Source: an uncultured Eubacteriales bacterium (lineage in GTDB: Bacteria > Bacillota > Clostridia > Oscillospirales > CAG-272). Taken from it: a stretch of 5,048 nt of DNA. The stretch is taken from the NCBI GenBank assembly GCA_934446485.1, contig CAKSEM010000113.1:1-5048 (forward strand). The letters run 5' to 3'. The notes under the pieces are model-generated. The model had not been told where the DNA came from and did no database searches. It saw nothing but the letters and a program-made list of their open reading frames with translations. Below, in pieces: positions 1 through 5,048 of this stretch. Position 1 is the stretch's first letter, and each line of letters opens with the position of its first letter. The translations under genes and the position numbers were made by a program.

Positions 1-2
1 CG

Positions 3-240
3 CGTTCTGCGATAAAATTAAAAATGCATTGGGTAAAACCCGAGGTCGGAGATGATGCGCCTTTCGTGGCATATAACAATAAAGGTCAGCCAATCGGATT
101 CTCGCGGAGAGCATATGACGTAATCCGACGGTGTGATTACTGAGCAGCAGTGTAATGTGCTTGGAATTGACATCATGTTGCTGACGAACGACCGACAGAA
201 GGGATTAGAGGAACTGAAAATGCGCTACCATCAGGATTAG
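3..240 (+). pseudogene. Possible frameshifted 3' remnant of an upstream gene
   Basis: Two overlapping open stretches lie here. One frame is open from the window edge (position 3) to a TGA at 141-143 and reads ...VAYNNKGQPIGFSRRAYD... A second frame is open from 124 to a TAG at 238-240 and includes GIDIMLLTNDRQKGLEEL. Both read like ordinary soluble protein, and a single indel in the 124-143 overlap would join them into one C-terminal segment of nearly 80 residues. I do not recognise the family. The second piece faintly recalls the LLTNNPRK segment of GTP cyclohydrolase II, which is too little for a call. Alternatively the first stretch is the intact end of an upstream gene and the second is chance. 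The only ATG starts inside (24 and 175) would give very short proteins without a clear Shine-Dalgarno. Confidence 0.22.
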
Positions 241-302
241 GACTCAGGTCTTGCCTGGGAAATATCAGGAGCATTTAGTTTGAACAATGAATAGAGGACC
301 CT
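241..302 (+). promoter_or_regulatory. Leader and ribosome binding site of the endonuclease gene
   Basis: The short leader ends in AGAGGA (293-298), 4 nt before the ATG at 303. This is a usable but tightly spaced Shine-Dalgarno that supports the chosen start. I find no convincing promoter. A perfect TTGACA occurs at 167-172 but has no -10-like hexamer 16-18 nt downstream. TTGCCT at 251-256 is followed only by the weak TTTAGT. No palindromic controller-protein (C-box-like) repeat is visible here. Confidence 0.4.
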
Positions 303-2336
303 ATGAGTGAATTTCATATCCACGGCGATAACATTATCGAATGTGAGCGCATAGTTGACTACATCAAGGTGTGTCTCAAAGATGCTTCGACCTCCTATTC
401 TTTTCATTCGCCAGCCTGTGTTCAGGTATCTCTTGAAGGCAAATACCTAGGAACACTTAGGCATTTTGAACTGATACTGTTCCCGGGCTTTAACAAAACT
501 TCGCTTTCAAGGTGGAGCGCTGATATATACAGCCCAATTAAAGAGGCTGGCGGCTTTCTTGACGAAACGCCCGATGCGGTCGTGACGTATGTGGAAAACA
601 ACACGGAAGAAATACTGTTTGCAGTTGAATTCTGTAGTGCCTTGCAGGCGGGAAATCAGGCTTGGCAGAGAAGTGGCAGGGCGGCTTCGACAGCGAGAAG
701 TGGATGTCCATATCTGTATATTGTTGATTTTCTCAAATACGAGCTTGATAGCAACTCTCGCGAAAGGAAGAATGTCAGGTATCCAAATCCCGCGATTCCT
801 TATAGCTACATAAACTATTCCTTTGAGAGCGGAATTTTCTGCTCTCAAGTTTATGTGAAAGCGGAAGAATTCCAACCCTCTCTCGATCCTAGGCTTAAGG
901 ACTTTGACCATGAGAATTTTGCTGACGAAGAATTGTCTGAATTCATCGTCAGGAAAATGTTATTTCTGAGCACGACAGAAATCGAAGAAGCGCTTCTTAG
1001 GAAATGCTACAACGTTGTCAGATTTCTCTCAAAAGGATCTAATATAAACAAAATTTTTAGCGAAAGGGATTGGCAGAGAATATTCGAAAGCAAAGAAGAT
1101 GTAGTAGAGTACGCAGTTGTTCACTCGTCATTCTCTTGCTCAAAAAGCATTGCTCAAAAATCGGCGGCTACTGCAACGGTGGTTCCCTTTAAGGATCTCG
1201 TAAAAAAGTACAGTAAGGGCATAGGCTCTCAAGATCTTCCTATGGGTGTTATTCCAGTGGACAAAATGGTTTCTTTTGTTGCTGAACTTAGATCGATTTA
1301 TCCTTCACTAAAAGATGCAATTGACTCCATCGATACCAGCAAAGATTTGGTTATCGCGTTAATCAAAGGGTTTAAGCCTCGAGGAGATGACAATCGTCCA
1401 GATAGAGGACTCTTGCCTTTAATATCAATGCTCGGTTCATCGGGTCATCAGATTATGACGTTCCTTTACGGTCCGATTATTAAAGCTAACTTGGATTTGC
1501 TGCTCTCTGACCCCGTAAGTTTATCCAACAGGAATGGTCTTTGGAGGTCAATTCTCGCGCTTAGCGATTTTATATTGCTTGATGCCCCCATACTCTCACG
1601 AAATAAGTCAAGTGTTACAAAGCTACTTGATAGCAGAACCTGCAAAATGGAGTTGTTGTCCTTCGAACCGAAAGACAGGTTGACTCTAGCCTCGATTGCC
1701 CCTGAACCTAGATGTATTCAGGAAGACGATGCTGACACTGCGCTACATGTACTGCTTGCCAAATCAGGTTCCGGAAATGGTTTGGAGTGTATGTGTAATC
1801 CTCCAGGAGGTGACTGGAGCGGAATGTCTATTTATGCGGAAAGATTTGAATACAGATGGCTGTCTCTTCCTAGGGTTAGCCATGGAGATGGAAAAAGACC
1901 CGACCATATTACCGAGTATTTTGATGTTGCCGAAAAACCCTTGCTTCTTGTCACTGAGTCAAAAGGAAGGGGATCTGATTTGGAGCCAAATGTCGGAAGC
2001 AGACTTATCTCTTACGTCGAATGGTTGATGGGGTTTGTTCCTAGCGTAAGAAGGTTTAGAACTTCTAGAGAATGGCATGTTCCGATTGAAAAAGTGTGTT
2101 CGTCCACGTATGAGTTTGTGTCAGCGGGTGCTTTTATTGCAAAAAACGATGACGATATTGATGCAATTAGGTCTACGAGTAGATGCGACATGCTCGTTGG
2201 CGTTTCTCCGGCTACGTCCAATAAGCAATGGGATGTTGTTCTATACACCTTTACAAAAACGGCATCTGCGCTTGCGGAGTATATAACCGTAACTGCAGAT
2301 GCCGACTTATTTAATGTTCGGATTGAGAATCAGTAA
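303..2336 (+). CDS. Probable type II restriction endonuclease, large form with two PD...E motifs
   Basis: This 677-aa cytoplasmic protein has no signal peptide or membrane segment and is most likely the DNA-cleaving partner of the two convergent methyltransferases. The N-terminus reads FHIHGDNIIECER (residues 4-16). A first nuclease-like core has P90-D91 followed 18 residues later by E109 in a hydrophobic strand (FAVEFC), then QAGNQAWQR (115-123); C111 stands where PD-(D/E)XK enzymes usually have lysine. Residues 200-480 are mostly helical-looking and unrecognised. Near the C-terminus, PPGGDWSG (500-507) precedes P533-D534 and E552-S553-K554 in LLLVTESKGR, a complete PD-ExK motif with the same 18-residue spacing. 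Most single-domain type II endonucleases are much shorter (about 200-400 aa). The start is supported by AGAGGA at 293-298. Arginine codons are 32 of 38 AGA/AGG, unlike the neighbours, suggesting transfer. The nuclease role is inferred from the motifs and context; the target is unknown. Confidence 0.85.
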   Translation: MSEFHIHGDNIIECERIVDYIKVCLKDASTSYSFHSPACVQVSLEGKYLGTLRHFELILFPGFNKTSLSRWSADIYSPIKEAGGFLDETPDAVVTYVENNTEEILFAVEFCSALQAGNQAWQRSGRAASTARSGCPYLYIVDFLKYELDSNSRERKNVRYPNPAIPYSYINYSFESGIFCSQVYVKAEEFQPSLDPRLKDFDHENFADEELSEFIVRKMLFLSTTEIEEALLRKCYNVVRFLSKGSNINKIFSERDWQRIFESKEDVVEYAVVHSSFSCSKSIAQKSAATATVVPFKDLVKKYSKGIGSQDLPMGVIPVDKMVSFVAELRSIYPSLKDAIDSIDTSKDLVIALIKGFKPRGDDNRPDRGLLPLISMLGSSGHQIMTFLYGPIIKANLDLLLSDPVSLSNRNGLWRSILALSDFILLDAPILSRNKSSVTKLLDSRTCKMELLSFEPKDRLTLASIAPEPRCIQEDDADTALHVLLAKSGSGNGLECMCNPPGGDWSGMSIYAERFEYRWLSLPRVSHGDGKRPDHITEYFDVAEKPLLLVTESKGRGSDLEPNVGSRLISYVEWLMGFVPSVRRFRTSREWHVPIEKVCSSTYEFVSAGAFIAKNDDDIDAIRSTSRCDMLVGVSPATSNKQWDVVLYTFTKTASALAEYITVTADADLFNVRIENQ

Positions 2337-3127
2337 TTTAAATATAGGGCTTCATAGACTGCTTCCTTCTCTTTGTCTTGCAGTTTTTTAAATGCAGAAT
2401 TTCCAGAGGGAAGCAGCTCTTTTCTTTTGAAGAGGTCTTCCGGAATGGGAGAATCGTACTCTATTTCTCCACGCTGACCATCGAATGAAAGCGCGAATGT
2501 AATCCCTTTTTGGTTCAACAGCTCGAGATACTCAAAAAAATCATCGTAATCAATGCCGCCGTAATATCGTCCTTTTGTGTTGAAATACGGTGGGTCTAGA
2601 TAGATGAAATCACCCTTTTTTGCGGTACTAGTAGTCTCCCTGTAATCTGCGCAAATGAACGTAGTGGATGCGATTTTCTTTGACCAATCCATGATGATTG
2701 ACTCCAAGGAATCAGGCTTGATACCTGGCCTGGTATGGTGTAGAGAATTGTTGAAATCGCCGTTTTTGTTGAATCGGATTAGGCCATTTACGCACGTTCT
2801 AGACAGGAACATTAGCGACTCGGGATCCTTATTTTTGTTGAAGTGGTCTCTAATCTCGTAGAAAACTTCGTATCCTTCGGATTGGAGCCTTGTCCAATCT
2901 GCTCTATAGGAGGCCGAAAGCTCTGCAGGGTTATTTTTTATCATGTTCCAAAGATCAATCAATGGTTCGCAAATATCGCCAGCGAATCCCGACGAAGGGG
3001 CGAACGCATAGAGCATCGAACCGCCACCGATAAACGGTTCGAAATATCGATCGAAATTGGGGGCTAATGACATAATCGCCGGAGCTTGAGAGCGTTTGCT
3101 ACCGCTCCACTTGATCACTGGTTTCAT
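2330..3127 (-). CDS. Dam-like (D12 class, alpha group) DNA adenine N6-methyltransferase
   Basis: This enzyme transfers a methyl group from S-adenosylmethionine to adenine in a specific DNA site, protecting host DNA from the partner endonuclease. From the ATG at 3127 it has 265 residues, the normal length for this class. The motifs run in alpha-group order: KWSGSKR (6-12, motif X), FEPFIGGGSM (29-38, SAM-binding motif I), DICEPL (51-56), NGLIRFNKNGDFN (114-126, Dam-type segment) and catalytic DPPY (178-181). A TTG at 3133 would add two residues, but AAGGA (3136-3140) lies 8 nt from the ATG and only 2 nt from the TTG, so I chose the ATG. It is the second gene of the operon, 11 nt after the beta-group gene, and that Shine-Dalgarno overlaps the preceding stop codon. 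Its stop overlaps the convergent endonuclease stop by 7 nt. Arginine codons are mixed (7 of 12 AGA/AGG). The class is certain; the recognition sequence cannot be read from the protein. Confidence 0.95.
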   Translation of the reverse strand: MKPVIKWSGSKRSQAPAIMSLAPNFDRYFEPFIGGGSMLYAFAPSSGFAGDICEPLIDLWNMIKNNPAELSASYRADWTRLQSEGYEVFYEIRDHFNKNKDPESLMFLSRTCVNGLIRFNKNGDFNNSLHHTRPGIKPDSLESIIMDWSKKIASTTFICADYRETTSTAKKGDFIYLDPPYFNTKGRYYGGIDYDDFFEYLELLNQKGITFALSFDGQRGEIEYDSPIPEDLFKRKELLPSGNSAFKKLQDKEKEAVYEALYLNY

Positions 3128-3138
3128 ATTCAAAATCC

Positions 3139-3993
3139 TTATTCGAACAGGGATGATTGCTCCGGAGATCGTTTAGTGATTCGCTCTTTCGTTATGGCAT
3201 TGTTTATGCGCTTGTTGGCTATCTCTACATACTCCTTTTCAATCTCCAAGCCAATGTAATGCAAGCCGGCTTCTTTTGCTGCAAGACATTCGCTTCCGGC
3301 ACCTGCAAAAGGAGTTAGCATAATATCGCCTGGTTTCGAGGAAAGACGAATCATTCGATCCAACACCTTTAGAGGTTTCTGCGTAGGATGTTTGCCATAT
3401 TCGAGTTCACGCTTGGCTTTGTTGTTCGAAATGTCCCAAACGGTGCGCATTTGCTTTCCTTGTGCTTTAATTTGATCTCCTTCGAACACGCCGTCTTTGG
3501 AGTATTCGTAGTCAAAATAGTACTGGCGTTTTTTCCCACCAGAATGACACCACAAAATGGTTTCGTGACTTGCCGTTAGTCGTCGGCCTGAAAGATTTGG
3601 GAAGGCGTTTCTCTTAAACCAAATAACTTCATTGATAATCTCGGTCTCGGTCATTTGGAGCACGGTATTAATTATTCCCATATTATGATAGGTGCCAAAA
3701 ATCCACATCGAACCAGTAGGTTTAAGTATTCGTTTTGCTTCGGAAATCCAGGCAAGCGAGAACTTCCAGTAGTCCTCAAGGGGAAGAGAGTCCCAACTCT
3801 CCATAACCTTATTCCAGTTTCCGCCCATACCTTTTAAGGTCACACTGTTATCCCAAGTCCAATTTCCACCTTTAGATAGATTGTATGGCGGGTCGGCGAT
3901 GATGAGATCTACGCTGTTATCTTCCATTAAGGCCATGCCTTGAATGCAGTCCATACAATATATGTTGTCCACGGAAATGGCATCAATATTCAT
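3139..3993 (-). CDS. Beta-group DNA amino-methyltransferase (HinfI/DpnA-like)
   Basis: This 284-aa SAM-dependent enzyme methylates an exocyclic amino group in DNA, probably N6 of adenine, although DPPY-containing beta enzymes cannot be assigned to N6-adenine over N4-cytosine with certainty. Motif order is that of the beta group: catalytic DPPYNL (34-39) near the N-terminus, then W-rich GNWNKVMESWD (58-68), SHETILWC (142-149), KHPTQKP (201-207) and the SAM-binding TPFAGAGS (227-234) near the C-terminus. The general layout matches M.HinfI and the second methyltransferase (DpnA) of DpnII-type systems. The residue before the PF of motif I is threonine where aspartate is commoner (DPF). The start is supported by AAAAGGA at 4002-4008, 8 nt from the ATG. 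It is first in the operon with the D12 enzyme. All 11 arginine codons are CGN, in strong contrast to the endonuclease gene. The family call is firm; the exact base and site are unknown. Confidence 0.94.
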   Translation of the reverse strand: MNIDAISVDNIYCMDCIQGMALMEDNSVDLIIADPPYNLSKGGNWTWDNSVTLKGMGGNWNKVMESWDSLPLEDYWKFSLAWISEAKRILKPTGSMWIFGTYHNMGIINTVLQMTETEIINEVIWFKRNAFPNLSGRRLTASHETILWCHSGGKKRQYYFDYEYSKDGVFEGDQIKAQGKQMRTVWDISNNKAKRELEYGKHPTQKPLKVLDRMIRLSSKPGDIMLTPFAGAGSECLAAKEAGLHYIGLEIEKEYVEIANKRINNAITKERITKRSPEQSSLFE

Positions 3994-4306
3994 ACGATAA
4001 TTCCTTTTGAATTGTTTTTAACTCCAATATTGTACTCAGTAGCCTTTGAGAATCACCTGACGTATCAACGATTAGGCGAAAAACAATACAGATACGCAGA
4101 GCTACCGGAGATCGGATGATGACGCGGACAGTAGGGTAACGATCTGAACCTGCGTCTCGAACATAAAAGCTGGTTTCACACGATTCGGTACCTAAGTAAC
4201 ATTTCTCTCGCAAGCATACCCAAATGAGAGCCATATATCCAATGGTGACCAATGCCGATATGTTTGTCGACGTCAGCACCTGACGCTTAGATTCGTTCGT
4301 ATTCAT
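3983..4306 (-). CDS. Doubtful small ORF ahead of the methyltransferase operon
   Basis: This 107-codon ORF overlaps the start of the beta-group methyltransferase by 11 nt. Its N-terminal half has a lysine/arginine-containing head followed by a hydrophobic run, ISALVTIGYMALIWVCL (about residues 16-32), that could span a membrane; a second hydrophobic stretch (ALRICIVFRLIV) lies near residues 69-80. I recognise no family. No Shine-Dalgarno precedes the ATG at 4306, and the ORF covers the probable promoter and ribosome binding site of the operon, so it may be chance. If real, it could be translationally coupled to the methyltransferase. It does not look like a controller (C) protein, because no helix-turn-helix is apparent. 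Confidence 0.2.
   Translation of the reverse strand: MNTNESKRQVLTSTNISALVTIGYMALIWVCLREKCYLGTESCETSFYVRDAGSDRYPTVRVIIRSPVALRICIVFRLIVDTSGDSQRLLSTILELKTIQKELSYEY
4029..4056 (-). promoter_or_regulatory. Candidate sigma-70-type promoter of the methyltransferase operon
   Basis: On the minus strand, TACAAT (4029-4034) matches 5 of 6 bases of the -10 consensus. Sixteen nt upstream lies GTGATT (4051-4056), a poor -35 with 3 of 6 matches. Transcription would begin near 4022, leaving a leader of about 29 nt before the ATG at 3993. A CGTCAGGTG word (4054-4062 on the minus strand) overlaps the -35 and repeats half of the palindrome at 4271-4285, so a regulator could act here. This is inference from motif spacing only. 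Confidence 0.3.
4271..4285. promoter_or_regulatory. Perfect palindrome CGTCAG-CAC-CTGACG, possible operator
   Basis: Six-base arms are perfectly complementary around a 3-nt spacer. Nine bases of it (CACCTGACG) recur at 4054-4062 beside the candidate operon promoter, about 220 nt away. Such paired sites can bind a dimeric repressor, but no regulator gene is visible in the window, and a 15-bp palindrome may arise by chance. Confidence 0.25.
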
Positions 4307-4990
4307 TTCAGCAAATGAGTAGTTTCATCATCGTTTTAGAGCCGAGAAAGCGAAAGTAAGCCTACCTACCGCGTCGGATTAGCAGGGCGGTTGTCTTGGG
4401 GGCGAATCACGAGGAACGATCTTTCGCGCGGAAGAATCGCGGGTAGACCTAAGCCATTGGCTTCCGCAGGACCAGCCCGGTCGATATGGCTCCCGCAATG
4501 AGGGCGAGTGGTGCCAAGTGCCCTTAGTGCTCACGTGCAAGTCGATGAAGAAGCGGGGAACATCTCCGGTTGTGTCGCCGAGTCCGCATGCTGCTCCAAG
4601 CCCTCAGCGCAGCCTTGCCAACCCTCGAATCGACGCCACCTGTGGCAACGGCCGATGAAACCAAATCCCCGTCATGCAGGCAATCGTTCCGACTGCCTCG
4701 TTCAGTCCAATCGCCTTCGGCTCGAATACGCGCTCATAGCAGGCAGGCCATCCAACCATCCTGAGCTCATTGCGCAGACCTCCATGTTGGGACGCCCTCC
4801 TTAGCCTTCCTTGGCTCCGCCACACTCGCTCAGAACCAGGCTCTTCGGGCAAGGCGCGAAAAACTTTTGCTGCGCAAAACTCGGGCCCTAGCGGGTTTTC
4901 GCTTGGTTCCTTGCCCTCGGCCAGAACCTGAGCGGCTTCCGGATCACAAGGCAGGCCAAAGGGGCCGGCCACGAACAAACGGAGGTCATC
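4307..4990. other. G+C-rich intergenic region with no credible gene
   Basis: About 680 nt separate the RM cassette from the gene at the right edge. Base composition rises to about 60% G+C on the sample line 4621-4680, and the style differs from the cassette. Open frames exist on both strands (for example 4508-4804 plus and 4604-4978 minus). They lack Shine-Dalgarno sites, the minus one needs a TTG start inside the leader of the rightmost gene, and their translations are low-complexity or atypical, rich in R, P, S and A. I see no tRNA, transposase, or T-run terminator. The notable structure is the inverted repeat at 4828-4933. The region could be a structured leader, a multi-copy intergenic element or the junction scar of the island. 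Confidence 0.6.
4828..4933. repeat. Large imperfect inverted repeat or structured element
   Basis: Nested complementary blocks are arranged around a centre near 4881: GCTCAG (4828-4833) with CTGAGC (4928-4933), GGGCAAGG (4847-4854) with CCTTGCCC (4909-4916), and GCGAAAAAC (4856-4864) with GTTTTCGC (4895-4902, one-base bulge). A perfect small hairpin, TTTTGC-TGC-GCAAAA (4865-4879), lies inside the apex. Together they would fold into a long stem with internal loops. No run of T follows on the plus strand, so it is not a typical intrinsic terminator. It lies 57 nt upstream of the gene starting at 4991. Confidence 0.5.
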
Positions 4991-5048
4991 ATGAGCAATT
5001 TCGAACTTCAGGAGAAGGCAGTCAAGGCAGCCACCCGCTTCATCGAGC
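4991..5048 (+). CDS. Start of a gene resembling YraN/UPF0102 (partial at window edge)
   Basis: Only 19 codons are visible, reading MSNFELQEKAVKAATRFIE before the window ends. A strong Shine-Dalgarno, GGAGGT (4981-4986), sits 4 nt before the ATG, so the start is reliable. The amphipathic helix QEKAVKAATRFIE resembles the opening helix of YraN/UPF0102 proteins (compare the family pattern GE..AARYLE), which precedes a predicted nuclease-like fold of unknown cellular role often encoded near comM and dprA. The visible stretch is too short to prove this, and any helical N-terminus could look similar. Codon choice (CTT, CAG, AAG, GCC, CGC, ATC) fits the G+C-rich flank rather than the RM cassette, so this is probably host backbone. 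Confidence 0.6.
   Translation, partial: MSNFELQEKAVKAATRFIE

Noticed and set aside
167..172. Perfect TTGACA -35 hexamer ahead of the nuclease
   Set aside because: No -10-like sequence lies at 16-18 nt downstream, so it is not called as a promoter.
245..257. CAGG-TCTTG-CCTG hairpin before the nuclease gene
   Set aside because: A 4-bp stem with no T-run is too weak to be a terminator.
507..911. Minus-strand open frame inside the endonuclease gene
   Set aside because: It lies wholly antisense to a gene with clear nuclease motifs and shows no independent start signal.
303..3993. Straight assignment as a DpnII/MboI-type GATC system
   Set aside because: The paired methyltransferases fit, but the nuclease is more than twice the DpnII length with a different motif layout, so GATC specificity is not supported.
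4333..4342. GTTTTAGAGC, like the beginning of type II CRISPR repeats
   Set aside because: It occurs once, without repeat-spacer periodicity or any cas gene, so a 10-base match is best taken as chance.
4508..4804. Plus-strand open frame of 98 codons
   Set aside because: It starts at a GTG without a ribosome binding site, its composition is not protein-like, and G+C-rich DNA often leaves such frames open.
4604..4978. Minus-strand open frame of 124 codons
   Set aside because: It needs a TTG start with no Shine-Dalgarno, runs through the inverted repeat, and begins antisense to the leader of the rightmost gene; the translation resembles no family I know.

Overview
This window holds a compact type II restriction-modification (RM) cassette of about 3.7 kb (303-3993), flanked by non-coding or decayed DNA. 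The cassette has three confident genes. A large plus-strand protein (677 aa, 303-2336) is the probable restriction endonuclease. Two minus-strand DNA methyltransferases run towards it: a beta-group DNA amino-methyltransferase (3139-3993) and a Dam-like, D12-class N6-adenine methyltransferase (2330-3127). The endonuclease and the D12 enzyme are convergent and overlap by 7 nt at their stop codons. The two methyltransferases are 11 nt apart, and the Shine-Dalgarno of the second starts inside the stop codon of the first, so they form an operon.

Layout: positions 1-302 hold no intact gene, only two short reading stretches (3-143 and 124-240) that may be the end of an upstream gene broken by a frameshift. 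Next come the endonuclease and the methyltransferase operon. Positions 3994-4306 carry the probable operon promoter, a small perfect palindrome and a doubtful 107-aa ORF. Positions 4307-4990 are G+C-rich, contain no believable gene and include a large imperfect inverted repeat. At the right edge (4991) a gene starts with a strong Shine-Dalgarno; its first 19 residues resemble the N-terminus of YraN/UPF0102 proteins.

How the genes should work together: the two methyltransferases protect host DNA and the nuclease cuts unmodified DNA. Two methyltransferases from different structural groups suggest either an asymmetric target with each strand modified by its own enzyme, or a DpnII/MboI-type arrangement with redundant enzymes. 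The nuclease has two separate PD...E-type motifs: residues 90-111, lacking the usual lysine, and residues 533-554, complete as PD...ESK. This is unlike the roughly 290-residue DpnII nuclease and is the most interesting feature here.

Organism: a bacterium. Hand counts on sample 60-base lines give about 60-63% G+C in the right flank and about 40-45% in the endonuclease gene, so the cassette looks imported into a G+C-rich host. The few visible residues of the rightmost gene remind me of actinobacterial (Coriobacteriia-like) YraN proteins, but this is a weak hint. Arginine codons differ sharply among the three cassette genes, which points to separate histories.
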